Shown: one piece after another, positions 1-8,592 of the stretch
How positions within the stretch are numbered: the first letter of the stretch is position 1
Layout of the letters: every line of letters begins with the position of its first letter
Source: Limnohabitans sp. 2KL-17
Lineage (GTDB): Bacteria; Pseudomonadota; Gammaproteobacteria; Burkholderiales; Burkholderiaceae_C
Direction of reading: 5' to 3'
DNA length: 64,000 nt
Assembly: GCF_003063415.1 (NCBI RefSeq)
Contig: NZ_NESK01000007.1
Span: forward strand, 1-64,000
Made by a program: the position numbers and the translations under genes
Notes under the pieces: generated by a model
What the model was told of the DNA's origin: nothing
Database searches by the model: none
Seen by the model: the letters and a program-made list of their open reading frames with translations, nothing else

Positions 1-47
1 CGCATCGTGAAAAGGCTCTCGGTGAAGGTGTCAGCGCCGCGCATCAT
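1..47 (-). mobile_element. Start of an IS5/IS1182-type transposase gene, running off the left edge
   Basis: On the minus strand a reading frame opens with two ATG codons (47 and 44) and reads MMRGADTFTESLFTMR before leaving the window. The phrase MRGADTFTESLF is, from memory, the usual N-terminus of a DDE transposase group in the IS5/IS1182 superfamily. Only about 15 residues are visible, so whether the gene is intact to the left is unknown. It lies beside two other IS remnants of different families. The identification rests on recognising a short peptide. Confidence 0.5.
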
Positions 48-127
48 GTGTCCGTGTAGTTGCTCAACAATTAACGTTTCTCAGGGGCTCGGCGTGGACC
101 TAAACATGGGAGTATTTCAGCAGCCTG

Positions 128-340
128 ATAGATGTCGCTGGGTCTGGGGGCGGGCAGCAAACGCCGCTCCAGACTGGCCTCATCCATGGCAGCGATGGCA
201 GGCCAATCCAGGCGAGCGGCCACGGCCAGGCCGACGTATTTGGTGACAACGCCTTTGGAGATGCCCAAAGCGGTGGCGATTTGCTGGTGCGACTGCTGGC
301 CTTCGAGTTTGAGACGCAAGGCGTCTTTGAGTTTGCGCAT
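128..340 (-). mobile_element. IS21-family istA transposase, N-terminal fragment (pseudogene)
   Basis: Reading on the minus strand from ATG 340, the peptide begins MRKLKDALRLKLEG and contains the helix-turn-helix stretch HQQIATALGISKGVVTKYVG. It continues to LLPAPRPSDIY, which is the typical N-terminal DNA-binding region of IstA of IS21 elements. After about 70 residues the similarity stops abruptly near position 128, and neither the DDE catalytic domain nor istB is present. The frame also stays open upstream to 361. It is a dead remnant next to an IS66 end on its right and another transposase start on its left. Confidence 0.7.
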
Positions 341-393
341 GTTGATCCTTGGGGCGGGCATAGCGGTCCGGCAAAAAGGATTGACGCTAACCC

Positions 394-604
394 GTAAGCG
401 TCCGGCCGTCCCATCTAGATTTTCGATTTACGCCTGCTCTTAGCAGATACTTGTCCACTTAAAGATCGTGGACACGTAGACACTAAGCCTGGCTCCAGCG
501 GTGCGGCAGCAGCTCGTCAATCCGGCTGTTCATGTGCATCGGCAGCCTCGTCAACACATCTTTCAGGTAACCATGCGGGTCGTGCCCATTCAGCTTGGCC
601 GCAT
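394..604 (-). mobile_element. IS66-family right end: terminal repeat plus C-terminus of TnpC (pseudogene)
   Basis: On the minus strand the frame ending at 483 reads AAKLNGHDPHGYLKDVLTRL and finishes RIDELLPHRWSQA-stop, the C-terminal element of the IS66 transposase TnpC. About 90 bp beyond the stop, at 394-400 on the plus strand, is GTAAGCG. This resembles the conserved outer end of IS66 inverted repeats and is in the right orientation and at the right distance. TnpC homology ends near 604, where the glutamine synthetase reading frame on the other strand begins to make sense. The rest of the element is absent, so this is a deletion remnant rather than a mobile copy. Confidence 0.65.
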
Positions 605-1694
605 CGTGCCGCTCGATTCGCGCCATGTGCTTCAACAGGCCGTGCAGCGCCTGGTCGAACGCGGCTGGCAAATGCGCTGCGGGCTCGAAGTCGAGTTCCA
701 CATCTACCGCCTGAAAGACCCGCTGCATGGACATGACCTCGACCCGGACCGTGCAGGCTGGCCCGGTCCCGCGCCCGAAGTCAGCTTGATTCACCCGGGC
801 TTCAACCTGCTGACCGAGGCCTGGTTCGACCGGGCCGAGGAGCCCCTGCGCATCGTGCAACGCACCGCACAGGCGCTGGGCCTGCCCCTGATCTCGCTCG
901 AAATTGAACTGGGCCCCAGCCAGGTGGAGGCGGTGTTTGACGTGAGCGATGCGCTGACGGCAGCCGACAACATGGTGCTTTTTCGCAATGCCACGCGCCA
1001 GGCCCTGCGCCGCGCGGGCTACCACGCCACGTTCATGTGCCGCCCCCCGTTTGAACACATCATGTCGAGCGGCTGGCATTTGCACCAATCAGTGTGCGAG
1101 CAGGCCACGGGCCGCAACGTGTTCATGCGCGATGCCCCCGCGCCCGGCAGCAGCCCACTTGATGCGCTTCAGGTGCTGTCTGATGCGGGTGCCGCTTATC
1201 TGGCGGGTCTGCTCGCCCATGCCCCGGCGCTCACGGCTTTGTGCACCTCCACCAGCAATGGCTATGGGCGTTTCAGGCCCAACGCGATGGCGCCGCAGTC
1301 CATCTTGTGGGGGCGCGACAACCGGGGCGCGATGCTGCGCGTGATTGGTGCGGCGGGCGACGCGGCCACGCGCATTGAAAACCGCTTGGGTGAACCGGCG
1401 GCCAACCCCTATCTGTACATGGCCTCGCAAATCCATGCCGGGCTGGCCGGTGTGGACGCGCAGCTGAAAGCCCCCGAAGCCACCGAAACACCTTACTCAC
1501 CCGGTGCGACCCTCATCCCGACCAGCCTGGCCAATGCCGTACGGGCACTGCAAAAAGACCCCACCCTGTGCCAGGCTCTGGGCCAGCCCTTTGTCGATTA
1601 CTACAGCACCCTCAAACTGGCCGAACACCAGCGCTTGGCGCAGGCCGAGGACGCGCAGGAATTCCACCGCCGTGAATATTTCGGGCGCATTTGA
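605..1694 (+). pseudogene. Glutamine synthetase family protein, 5'-truncated by an IS66 remnant
   Basis: About 360 codons resemble the C-terminal catalytic domain of GlnA-like ATP-dependent ligases. Visible landmarks are GLEVEFHIYRL, the His motif SSGWHLHQS, RFRPNAMAPQSILWGRDNRG and RIENRLGEPAANPYLYMASQ. Family members are about 450 residues, so roughly the first 100 (the beta-grasp domain) are missing. The frame upstream of about 605 is antisense to IS66 TnpC. An ATG-like start at 501 would give a chimeric N-terminus and is probably not meaningful. The downstream neighbour is a ferredoxin. GS-like ligases next to ferredoxins occur in aromatic amine or amide catabolic clusters such as those using gamma-glutamylation, so this may be the tail of such an operon (inference). 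Confidence 0.7.
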
Positions 1695-1735
1695 AACCCT
1701 CTTGAAGGACAGCGCCAGACGGCGACGCATTGAAC

Positions 1736-2065
1736 ATGATCACCATCCACCTGCAACCCCACGACCCCACACAAGCCGCACGCAGCCTGCAAGTCCAGGA
1801 GGGCCAAAGCCTGATGCAGTCCGCTGTCGATGCCAATCTACCCGGCATTCAGGCCGATTGCGGTGGGCTACTGACTTGCGCCACCTGCCATGTGGTCGTG
1901 CCTGTGAAATGGTTGGCCCAGCTGCCAGCCATGAGCGGCGACGAGGACAGCATGCTGGCCTTTACCGCCCAGGCACGCGAGCCAGGTAGCAGGTTGTCGT
2001 GCCAGATCGTGCTGACCAAGGCACTGGACGGCCTGCGGGTCACGCTGCCCGAGAGCCAGTACTGA
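1736..2065 (+). CDS. 2Fe-2S ferredoxin, putidaredoxin type
   Basis: A 109-residue [2Fe-2S] ferredoxin, an electron carrier that normally feeds a Rieske oxygenase or a cytochrome P450. The cluster ligands are plain: CGGLLTCATCH (Cys-x5-Cys-x2-Cys) and the fourth Cys in RLSCQI, followed by the putidaredoxin/adrenodoxin-like ending LDGLRVTLPESQY. The ATG at 1736 is preferred; a TTG two codons upstream (1730) is possible and neither has a strong Shine-Dalgarno. It lies 41 bp after the truncated glutamine synthetase and ends 9 bp before the end of convergent ffh. No oxygenase or reductase partner is visible, so it may be an orphan of a degraded catabolic operon. Confidence 0.85.
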   Translation: MITIHLQPHDPTQAARSLQVQEGQSLMQSAVDANLPGIQADCGGLLTCATCHVVVPVKWLAQLPAMSGDEDSMLAFTAQAREPGSRLSCQIVLTKALDGLRVTLPESQY

Positions 2066-2074
2066 GAGGGCAAT

Positions 2075-3460
2075 TCAGCGCGGCATACCGGGGAACCCGC
2101 CGCCACCGCCCATCAGGCCTTTCATGGCGCCCATGCGTTTCATCATCTTCATCATCCCGCCGCCGGACATTTTTTTCATCATGTCCTGCATCTGCTCAAA
2201 CTCCTTGAGCATGCGGTTGACGTCTTGCACCTGAACACCTGCGCCAGCTGCGATGCGGCGCTTGCGGGTGGCCTTGATCAACTCCGGCTTTCTGCGCTCC
2301 TGAGGCGTCATGCTGTGGATGATGCCTTGCTTGCGGCCAATGTCTTTTTCGACCTTGCCCATGTCCATAGAAGCGGCTTTGGCAGTCAGCTGCGACGGCA
2401 ATTTATCCATCAGGCTCGACAGGCCACCCATTTGTTTCATCTGCTGAATTTGGGCCAAAAAGTCATTCAAATCAAACCCACCACCGCTTTTGACCTTGGC
2501 AGCCAGCTTTTGCGCCGCTTCCATGTCCACGCCCGCAGTGACCTGCTCGACCAGGGCCAGGATGTCGCCCATGCCCAAAATACGCCCGGCGTGCCGCTCG
2601 GCGTCGAACACTTCCAAGCCATCAATTTTTTCACTGGTGCCGGCAAACTTGATCGGCACGCCGGTGATCTGGCGCACCGAGAGCGCTGCACCACCGCGTG
2701 AATCGCCGTCCAGCTTGGTCAGCACGATGCCGGTCAGGGGCAAGGCGTCACTGAAGGCCTTGGCGGTGTTGGCCGCGTCCTGACCCTGCATGGCATCCAC
2801 CACAAACAGGGTCTCGACCGGTTTCAGCTCTGCATGCAAGGCCTTGATCTCGGCCATCAGAGCCTCATCAATGGCCAGCCGGCCTGCAGTGTCCACCAGC
2901 AACACATCAAAGAAATGCTTGCGGGCGTAATCGATGGCAGCGCGGGCAATGTCGATCGGCTTTTGATCCGGCGTGCTGGGGAACCATTCGGCCCCGGCTT
3001 GCGCGGTCACGGTTTTCAGCTGTTCAATGGCGGCGGGGCGGTACACATCGCCAGAGACTGTGAGCACTTTCTTTTTGCGTTTTTCAATCAGGTGCTTGGC
3101 CAGCTTGGCGGTGGTGGTAGTTTTGCCGGCACCTTGCAAGCCCGCCATCAGGATCACGGCAGGCGGTTGTGCGGCCAGATTGATGTCGGACACACCCTCG
3201 CCCATGGTGGCGGCCAGCTCACGGTTGACAACACCCACCAGTGCCTGTCCGGGTTTGAGTGAGCCCATGACCTCCTGACCCAGGGCTTTTTCTTTCACAC
3301 GGGCAATGAAATCGCGCACCACCGGCAAGGCCACGTCGGCCTCCAGCAAGGCCATGCGCACCTCGCGCAGCATGTCCGCCACGTTGGATTCGGTGATGCG
3401 GGCCTGTCCGCTGAGGGTTTTGACGAGGCGCGAAAGTTTGTCGGTCAGGGCGGAGGCCAT
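2075..3460 (-). CDS. ffh: Signal recognition particle protein Ffh (SRP54 GTPase)
   Basis: The 461-residue GTPase binds 4.5S RNA and nascent signal sequences and delivers ribosomes to FtsY at the inner membrane. It has the N-terminal helical bundle, then the G domain with GLQGAGKTTTTAKLA (P-loop), DTAGRL and TKLDGDSRGG. The C-terminal Met-rich M domain (MMKKMSGGGMMKMMKRM) ends in GGGGGFPGMPR. The start is placed at ATG 3460 (MASALTDKLSRL), the usual start of orthologues, rather than at an in-frame codon ten residues upstream. It is divergent from the YpjD-like gene, the same ffh/ypjD adjacency seen in E. coli. Confidence 0.97.
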   Translation of the reverse strand: MASALTDKLSRLVKTLSGQARITESNVADMLREVRMALLEADVALPVVRDFIARVKEKALGQEVMGSLKPGQALVGVVNRELAATMGEGVSDINLAAQPPAVILMAGLQGAGKTTTTAKLAKHLIEKRKKKVLTVSGDVYRPAAIEQLKTVTAQAGAEWFPSTPDQKPIDIARAAIDYARKHFFDVLLVDTAGRLAIDEALMAEIKALHAELKPVETLFVVDAMQGQDAANTAKAFSDALPLTGIVLTKLDGDSRGGAALSVRQITGVPIKFAGTSEKIDGLEVFDAERHAGRILGMGDILALVEQVTAGVDMEAAQKLAAKVKSGGGFDLNDFLAQIQQMKQMGGLSSLMDKLPSQLTAKAASMDMGKVEKDIGRKQGIIHSMTPQERRKPELIKATRKRRIAAGAGVQVQDVNRMLKEFEQMQDMMKKMSGGGMMKMMKRMGAMKGLMGGGGGFPGMPR

Positions 3461-3537
3461 GGGGGAATCCAGAAATATCCGGTCAAGCATGATGGCGGAG
3501 CCCCTGTGGCTGCGCCTGAAAGGCTAAACTCGGTGCC

Positions 3538-4341
3538 ATGATTTTAGCGAGTCCCCCATTTTGGATGTTGCCTGCCACCGTCCTAGCTGCTTTGGCCTAC
3601 GGCTTGCCAGCCTTAGCGGGTGAGCGGCTTTCCCACACACATGCTCGTCGCCTTCTTTGGCTGGCATGGGCCGCGCATGCCGTGGCTTTGCTGAGCTTGC
3701 TGGTCGGGCCGGTCCACTTCGGGTTTGCACCCGCGATATCGGTGACTGCCTGGCTCGTGGTGAGCGCCTATATATTAGAAAGCCAGTTTTTCCCCAAATT
3801 CAAAGCACGATGGGCTATGGGCAGTTTGGGAACCATCGCCGTTGTTCTGGCCTGGTTTTTCCCGGGTACGCCCTTATCAGCGCAAGCATCGGCTTGGTTG
3901 CCTTTGCATTGGGCTTTGGGTTTGTCTGCTTACGGCATGTTTGGTGCCGCCGTGGTGCACGGCTGGATGATGACCCGGGCTGAACGCGATATCCGGATGG
4001 CCCAAGATGCCGGAAGCGGCGTACCGCTGTTAACGCTGGAGCGACTTACCTTCCGGTTCGTCTTGGCAGGTTTCTTTTTGCTGACAGGCACGTTGGTGGC
4101 AGGCATTTTGTTTGGCGATGCGCTCTACGGCCAAGGGCAAGGCCATTGGCGCTGGGACCACAAAACCATTTTTGCCTTGCTGTCTTGGTTGACCTTTGCC
4201 ATCTTGCTGATCGGTCGCAGCCAGTGGGGCTGGCGAGGCCGCCGCGCGGTCCGGGTGCTTTACATCGGGGCGGGGTTGTTGCTCTTGTCTTATGCCGGCT
4301 CCCGATTTGTTTTGGAAGTTTTGCTGGGGCGCATGGGATGA
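3538..4341 (+). CDS. YpjD/CcsA-like integral membrane protein (cytochrome c assembly family)
   Basis: The 267-residue protein has about eight hydrophobic segments and belongs to the CcsA/HemX/YpjD superfamily. The family includes haem-handling cytochrome c assembly proteins, but the YpjD branch has no firmly established function. Histidines lie at segment ends (for example PLHWALGLSAYGMFG and WRWDHKTIFALLSW), consistent with the superfamily fold. It is divergent from ffh with 77 bp between the starts. Its stop overlaps the start of the next small gene as ATGA, so the two are probably translated together. Involvement in cytochrome c maturation is not shown by the neighbourhood. Confidence 0.8.
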   Translation: MILASPPFWMLPATVLAALAYGLPALAGERLSHTHARRLLWLAWAAHAVALLSLLVGPVHFGFAPAISVTAWLVVSAYILESQFFPKFKARWAMGSLGTIAVVLAWFFPGTPLSAQASAWLPLHWALGLSAYGMFGAAVVHGWMMTRAERDIRMAQDAGSGVPLLTLERLTFRFVLAGFFLLTGTLVAGILFGDALYGQGQGHWRWDHKTIFALLSWLTFAILLIGRSQWGWRGRRAVRVLYIGAGLLLLSYAGSRFVLEVLLGRMG

Positions 4342-4574
4342 AATACCTGTTTTTACTGCTGGTGGTTGTGCTGATCATCTGGGCTTTAAAACGTGGGCGT
4401 TCGGCCAACAAGACCAATTCGCCTCAAAAAACGGATGCCCAAACGCCATCGGAAATGGTGACTTGCACCCATTGCGGGATCCATTTGCCTTCAGAAGAAG
4501 CCGTCTCTGGTCAAAAAGGGCTTTACTGCAGCGCCGAACATCGGACTGCAGCACAAGACCGCAACCCCGGCTAA
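4338..4574 (+). CDS. PP0621-like small membrane-anchored protein with CxxC pairs
   Basis: A 78-residue protein with an N-terminal membrane helix (MKYLFLLLVVVLIIWAL), a basic linker, and a small C-terminal domain with Cys pairs. The visible motif is TCTHCGIHLP followed by GLYCSAEH, a likely one-metal zinc ribbon. This matches the PP0621 family, conserved in beta- and gammaproteobacteria and of unknown role. The start is fixed by the ATGA overlap with the YpjD-like gene. ampD follows after 13 bp, suggesting one operon. Confidence 0.7.
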   Translation: MKYLFLLLVVVLIIWALKRGRSANKTNSPQKTDAQTPSEMVTCTHCGIHLPSEEAVSGQKGLYCSAEHRTAAQDRNPG

Positions 4575-4587
4575 AACCACTGCGGCC

Positions 4588-5169
4588 ATGTTTGAGTCCG
4601 CGCCAGAGACAATGCCACCTTGGCAAAAAGGTTGGCACCCTCAAGCGGTACGACTTGACTCCCCCAACTTCGGTTCTCGTCCCCCACTGGCATGCATTGA
4701 CCTGATCGTTGTCCACTCTATAAGCCTTCCGCCAGGCCAATATGGTGGCGATGCCGTGCAACGCCTTTTTACCAACCAGCTCGATTGGGAGGCCCACCCC
4801 TACTTCCAGTCCATCCGGGGACTGGTGGCCTCATCGCACTTCTACATACGTCGCGACGGATCGCTGTGGCAATTTGTCAGCTGCAATGACCGCGCCTGGC
4901 ATGCGGGGCAGTCCCATTACCGCGGGCGAAGCAATTGCAATGACGACTCGATCGGCATTGAACTCGAGGGCCTCGAGGGTGATACTTTTGAAGACGCGCA
5001 ATACCTGCGCTTGGCCGAACTTTGCCGGGACATCCAGCAAAACTACCCCATCGCTCACCTGGCGGGGCATGAACACATCGCGCCAGGCAGAAAGCAGGAC
5101 CCAGGTCCGGGCTTCCACTGGGCACGTCTGAAGCAGTTGTTGGATTTTCCGCCTCAGGTTTTTCCCTGA
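4588..5169 (+). CDS. ampD: 1,6-anhydro-N-acetylmuramyl-L-alanine amidase AmpD
   Basis: The 193-residue cytoplasmic zinc amidase cleaves the stem peptide from anhydro-muropeptides during cell-wall recycling, and its loss affects AmpC induction in other bacteria. The Amidase_2 fold is recognisable: first zinc His in LIVVHSISLPPG, substrate-binding region SSHFYIRRDGSLWQFV, and the second ligand set GHEHIAPGRKQDPGPGFHW, which supplies His and Asp. Length is typical. The ATG at 4588 is used; ATG 4612 is an alternative. It is third in the small operon after the YpjD-like and PP0621-like genes. A 416-bp non-coding region follows. Confidence 0.95.
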   Translation: MFESAPETMPPWQKGWHPQAVRLDSPNFGSRPPLACIDLIVVHSISLPPGQYGGDAVQRLFTNQLDWEAHPYFQSIRGLVASSHFYIRRDGSLWQFVSCNDRAWHAGQSHYRGRSNCNDDSIGIELEGLEGDTFEDAQYLRLAELCRDIQQNYPIAHLAGHEHIAPGRKQDPGPGFHWARLKQLLDFPPQVFP

Positions 5170-5456
5170 TCCCGATCTCTGGCGAACCATACCCAAAAAT
5201 ATTTACGCGTTTCAGGCTCAGTTCGAAATTGACTTTTGGATCAAAACAACAGCCACGCCATCGCCGTGCAGCCCAAGACTATCAAGGTATTTTCAGCACA
5301 ATTGCTTCGCAGGCCGCATCAGGACTGATTTGGCAGATCAAAAGCATTGAAAACAGGCGAATCGAGCCCTCTTTTCAGAAAATGAAAGGCGATCACAAAA
5401 GGCCTCGGCAACAATTTATTTGGCACGATCAAGCCAGACTCACAAAACTGACCGGT

Positions 5457-5472
5457 ACACTACCTGTAGTGG
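5457..5472 (+). promoter_or_regulatory. NrdR box 1 upstream of nrdA
   Basis: The 16-mer acactacctgtagtgg matches the NrdR-box consensus acaCwATATwGtgt-type palindrome at about 12 of 16 positions. A second box begins exactly 32 bp downstream, the usual three-helical-turn spacing for cooperative NrdR binding. NrdR is a Zn-ribbon/ATP-cone repressor of ribonucleotide reductase operons; its gene is not in this window. Confidence 0.75.
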
Positions 5473-5488
5473 CTTGTGCTAATGCCAG

Positions 5489-5504
5489 ACACCAGATATA
5501 GTGC
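5489..5504 (+). promoter_or_regulatory. NrdR box 2 upstream of nrdA
   Basis: The 16-mer acaccagatatagtgc matches the NrdR-box consensus at about 13 of 16 positions, with the central ATAT kept. It lies 82 bp before the nrdA start and 32 bp (start to start) after box 1. The tandem arrangement predicts repression of nrdA, and perhaps nrdB, by NrdR when dATP is plentiful. Confidence 0.78.
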
Positions 5505-5585
5505 TTCTTACAAATTCTCACAACTAAACAAATCGCCCATTGAAGCGGCTTGTTCCAGATTCAACGATCACAGAAATCCAACGAT

Positions 5586-8516
5586 ATGACCATGCAAACA
5601 GATCTGAAAATCGCCTCCCCATCCCCTGCCCATTTGCACCAGCCTGAAGCCAGGCAAAACAGTATCCCCGGCCTGCAGGCACTGGCCCACTACCAAATCA
5701 TTCGCCGCAATGGCGCTGTCGTGCCTTTCGAGCCGAGCAAAATCGCTGTGGCCCTGATGAAAGCCTTTTTGGCGGTTCACGGCACACAAGGCGCCGCATC
5801 AGCCAGCGTCCGCGAAGTGGTTGAAGAGTTGACACAAAACGTGGTCCGCGCTTTGGTGCGCTCTCGTCCTGGCGGGGGCACATTCCACATCGAAGACGTG
5901 CAAGATCAAGTGGAGTTGGGCTTGATGCGCAGCAGCAACCATGAAGTTGCACGCGCTTATGTGCTGTACCGCGAGCGTCGCACCCAAGAACGCGCTCAAC
6001 AGCAGCAACAAGCAGCCCCCAAGCCAACTGAACCACGCCTGCATGTCATTGATGGCGGCCAACGTGTCGCCCTGGATCTGGATTACCTCAAATCACTGAT
6101 GGTGAATGCTTGCGCCGGCTTGGGTAAGGACGTCAGCCCCGAACCTATCGTGGCAGAAACCATGCGCAACCTTTACGACGGCGTGCCGATGGAAGAGGTC
6201 TACAAAGCATCGATCCTGGCATCACGCACATTGATCGAAAAGGATCCTGACTACACCTATGTGACGGCTCGCCTGTTGATGCACACCATCGCCAAGGAAA
6301 TTTTGGGTAAGGAAGTGACGCAGGACCAGATGGCCGAAGAGTACATCAATTACTTCCCTCAATTCATCAAAAAGGGCGTAGACAACGACCTGCTCGACGA
6401 GAAGCTGCTGCAGTTTGACCTGAAAAAGCTGGCGAATGCACTCAAGCCCGAACGCGATTTGCAATTTGATTACTTGGGTCTGCAAACCCTGTATGACCGT
6501 TATTTCCTGCACGTGCGCAAGGCACGCATCGAGATGCCTCAGGCTTTCTTCATGCGCGTTGCCATGGGTCTTTCGCTGAACGAAATCAACCGCGAAGCAC
6601 GCGCCATCGAGTTCTACGAAATCCTGTCTTCGTTTGACTTTATGTCTTCCACGCCAACGCTGTTCAACAGTGGCACATTGCGATCACAGCTGTCGAGCTG
6701 CTACCTGACCACAGTACCCGATGATCTGGACGGCATTTACGAGTCCATCAAGGAAAACGCTTTGCTGTCCAAATTTGCGGGCGGACTGGGCAATGACTGG
6801 ACTCGTGTGCGTGCCATGGGCTCTCACATCAAGGGCACCAATGGCGAATCACAAGGTGTAGTGCCTTTCCTCAAAGTGGTCAACGACACAGCTGTCGCCG
6901 TGAACCAAGGCGGCAAGCGCAAAGGCGCGGTGTGCACTTACCTGGAAACTTGGCACTTGGACATCGAAGAGTTCTTGGAACTGCGCAAAAACACAGGCGA
7001 TGACCGCCGCCGCACTCATGACATGAACACGGCCAACTGGATTCCCGACCTGTTCATGCGTCGAGTCATGGAAAAAGGCAGCTGGACCTTGTTCTCGCCG
7101 TCTGATGTTCCAGATCTGCATGACCTTTTCGGCCTGGCTTTCGAAAAAGCCTACGTTGTGTACGAACAAAAAGCCGAGCGTGGCGAAATCAAGCCCAGCA
7201 AGACGGTGCCTGCGACCGACCTGTGGCGCAAGATGCTGTCGATGCTGTTTGAAACCGGCCACCCATGGATCACATTCAAGGATCCTTGCAACGTGCGCTC
7301 ACCTCAGCAACACGTTGGCGTGGTGCACTCTTCCAACCTTTGCACCGAAATCACCCTGAACACCAGCGACACAGAAACGGCCGTCTGCAACCTGGGCTCG
7401 GTCAACCTGTCGCGTCACCTGAAAGACAGTGCCAACGGCAAGATCATTGACCACGAGAAACTGAACAAGACCATCACGATCGCCATGCGCATGCTGGACA
7501 ACGTGATCGACATCAACTACTACGCCGTGAAAAAGGCCCGTGACTCCAACATGCGCCACCGGCCAGTCGGCCTGGGCTTGATGGGCTTTCAGGACTCGCT
7601 GTACGAAATGCGCATTCCTTATGCGTCACAGGCAGCTGTGGAATTCGCAGACCAATCGATGGAGGCCATCTGCTACTACGCTTATTGGGCCTCTACCGAG
7701 CTGGCGAAAGAGCGCGGCCAATATGCCACCTACAAAGGTTCTTTGTGGGATCAAGGCATCTTGCCTCTGGACACCCTGAAGCTGCTGGAGCGTGAGCGCG
7801 GTGGTTACGTTGAAGTCGACCGCTCATCCACCCTTGACTGGGATGCACTGCGCAAGAAGATTTCATCTGATGGCATGCGCAACTCCAACTGCGTAGCCAT
7901 TGCGCCGACCGCTACCATTTCCAACATCATTGGCGTGGACGCCTCGATTGAGCCTTGCTTTGGAAACCTGTCCGTCAAGTCCAATCTTTCGGGCGAGTTC
8001 ACCGTGATCAATGGTTACTTGGTACGAGACCTCAAGCGTCTTGGACTATGGGATGACGTGATGGTCATGGACTTGAAGCATTTTGATGGTTCATTGCGTC
8101 CGATCGATCGCGTACCGCAAGAAATCAAAGCCCTTTACGCCACCGCATTTGAAGTTGAAACTACTTGGCTGGTCGAGGCTGCTGCTCGTCGCCAAAAATG
8201 GATTGACCAAGCCCAGTCATTGAACATCTACATGGCAGGCGCATCAGGCAAAAAGCTGGACGACACCTACAAGCTGGCTTGGCTGCGTGGTCTCAAAACC
8301 ACTTACTACTTGCGCACATCCAGCGCCACACAAGCTGAGAAATCTACGGTGCAAGCAGGCTCACACAATGCAGTTTCTTCCTCGGGTTCGCCTACTGGTG
8401 GCATGAGTGCCATGGAAGCTGCCGCAGCTGCAGCACAAGTTCAGATGAGTGCATCACCAGCGACCGATATCAAGTTTTGTGCGATCGATGATCCCGGCTG
8501 CGAAGCCTGCCAATGA
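5586..8516 (+). CDS. nrdA: Ribonucleoside-diphosphate reductase class Ia, alpha subunit
   Basis: The 976-residue catalytic subunit reduces NDPs to dNDPs. Near the N-terminus is one ATP-cone (HYQIIRRNGAVVPFEPSKIA to about VLYRERR), the dATP-sensing domain. The catalytic barrel carries the active-site Cys pair in LSSCYLTT and AVCNLGSVN and the radical-site NLCTEI. The C-terminal redox shuttle is CAIDDPGCEACQ. The protein is longer than the E. coli enzyme (about 760), with extra sequence between the ATP-cone and the barrel, as in other Burkholderiales. ATG 5586 is chosen; ATG 5592 is possible and a TTG further upstream is less likely. It is controlled by two NrdR boxes. nrdB follows after 141 bp containing a stem-loop. 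Confidence 0.95.
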   Translation: MTMQTDLKIASPSPAHLHQPEARQNSIPGLQALAHYQIIRRNGAVVPFEPSKIAVALMKAFLAVHGTQGAASASVREVVEELTQNVVRALVRSRPGGGTFHIEDVQDQVELGLMRSSNHEVARAYVLYRERRTQERAQQQQQAAPKPTEPRLHVIDGGQRVALDLDYLKSLMVNACAGLGKDVSPEPIVAETMRNLYDGVPMEEVYKASILASRTLIEKDPDYTYVTARLLMHTIAKEILGKEVTQDQMAEEYINYFPQFIKKGVDNDLLDEKLLQFDLKKLANALKPERDLQFDYLGLQTLYDRYFLHVRKARIEMPQAFFMRVAMGLSLNEINREARAIEFYEILSSFDFMSSTPTLFNSGTLRSQLSSCYLTTVPDDLDGIYESIKENALLSKFAGGLGNDWTRVRAMGSHIKGTNGESQGVVPFLKVVNDTAVAVNQGGKRKGAVCTYLETWHLDIEEFLELRKNTGDDRRRTHDMNTANWIPDLFMRRVMEKGSWTLFSPSDVPDLHDLFGLAFEKAYVVYEQKAERGEIKPSKTVPATDLWRKMLSMLFETGHPWITFKDPCNVRSPQQHVGVVHSSNLCTEITLNTSDTETAVCNLGSVNLSRHLKDSANGKIIDHEKLNKTITIAMRMLDNVIDINYYAVKKARDSNMRHRPVGLGLMGFQDSLYEMRIPYASQAAVEFADQSMEAICYYAYWASTELAKERGQYATYKGSLWDQGILPLDTLKLLERERGGYVEVDRSSTLDWDALRKKISSDGMRNSNCVAIAPTATISNIIGVDASIEPCFGNLSVKSNLSGEFTVINGYLVRDLKRLGLWDDVMVMDLKHFDGSLRPIDRVPQEIKALYATAFEVETTWLVEAAARRQKWIDQAQSLNIYMAGASGKKLDDTYKLAWLRGLKTTYYLRTSSATQAEKSTVQAGSHNAVSSSGSPTGGMSAMEAAAAAAQVQMSASPATDIKFCAIDDPGCEACQ

Positions 8517-8557
8517 TTTCAAAAACATTGCACTTTGCTGTGATAAGCCAAGTGCGA

Positions 8558-8592
8558 TGCAATTGAACAACACTTAACGGTTGTTCAATGCA
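8558..8592 (+). promoter_or_regulatory. Stem-loop in the nrdA-nrdB gap
   Basis: The inverted repeat TGCAATTGAACAAC / GTTGTTCAATGCA (8558-8571 and 8580-8592) encloses an 8-base loop, with one bulged A. A weaker second pairing (cattgcactt with aagtgcgatg) lies just upstream. No T-run follows on the plus strand, so it is not a simple terminator. It could be a processing or stability element setting the NrdA:NrdB ratio, or an operator. Confidence 0.5.

Larger units (their letters stand above)
5170..5585. other. Non-coding region upstream of nrdA
   Basis: This 416-bp gap between ampD and nrdA has no credible gene; its one ORF of 90 codons has no recognisable sequence. It is visibly richer in A+T than its neighbours. 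Its right third holds two NrdR-type boxes, annotated separately. I see no convincing terminator for the ampD operon in it. Confidence 0.6.

Noticed and set aside
3461-3490. Ten-residue N-terminal extension of Ffh (start at 3490)
   Set aside because: Orthologues start at MASALTD, and no better ribosome-binding site supports the longer form.
5229-5501. 90-codon ORF in the nrdA upstream region
   Set aside because: No recognisable sequence or ribosome-binding site, and it overlaps both NrdR boxes.
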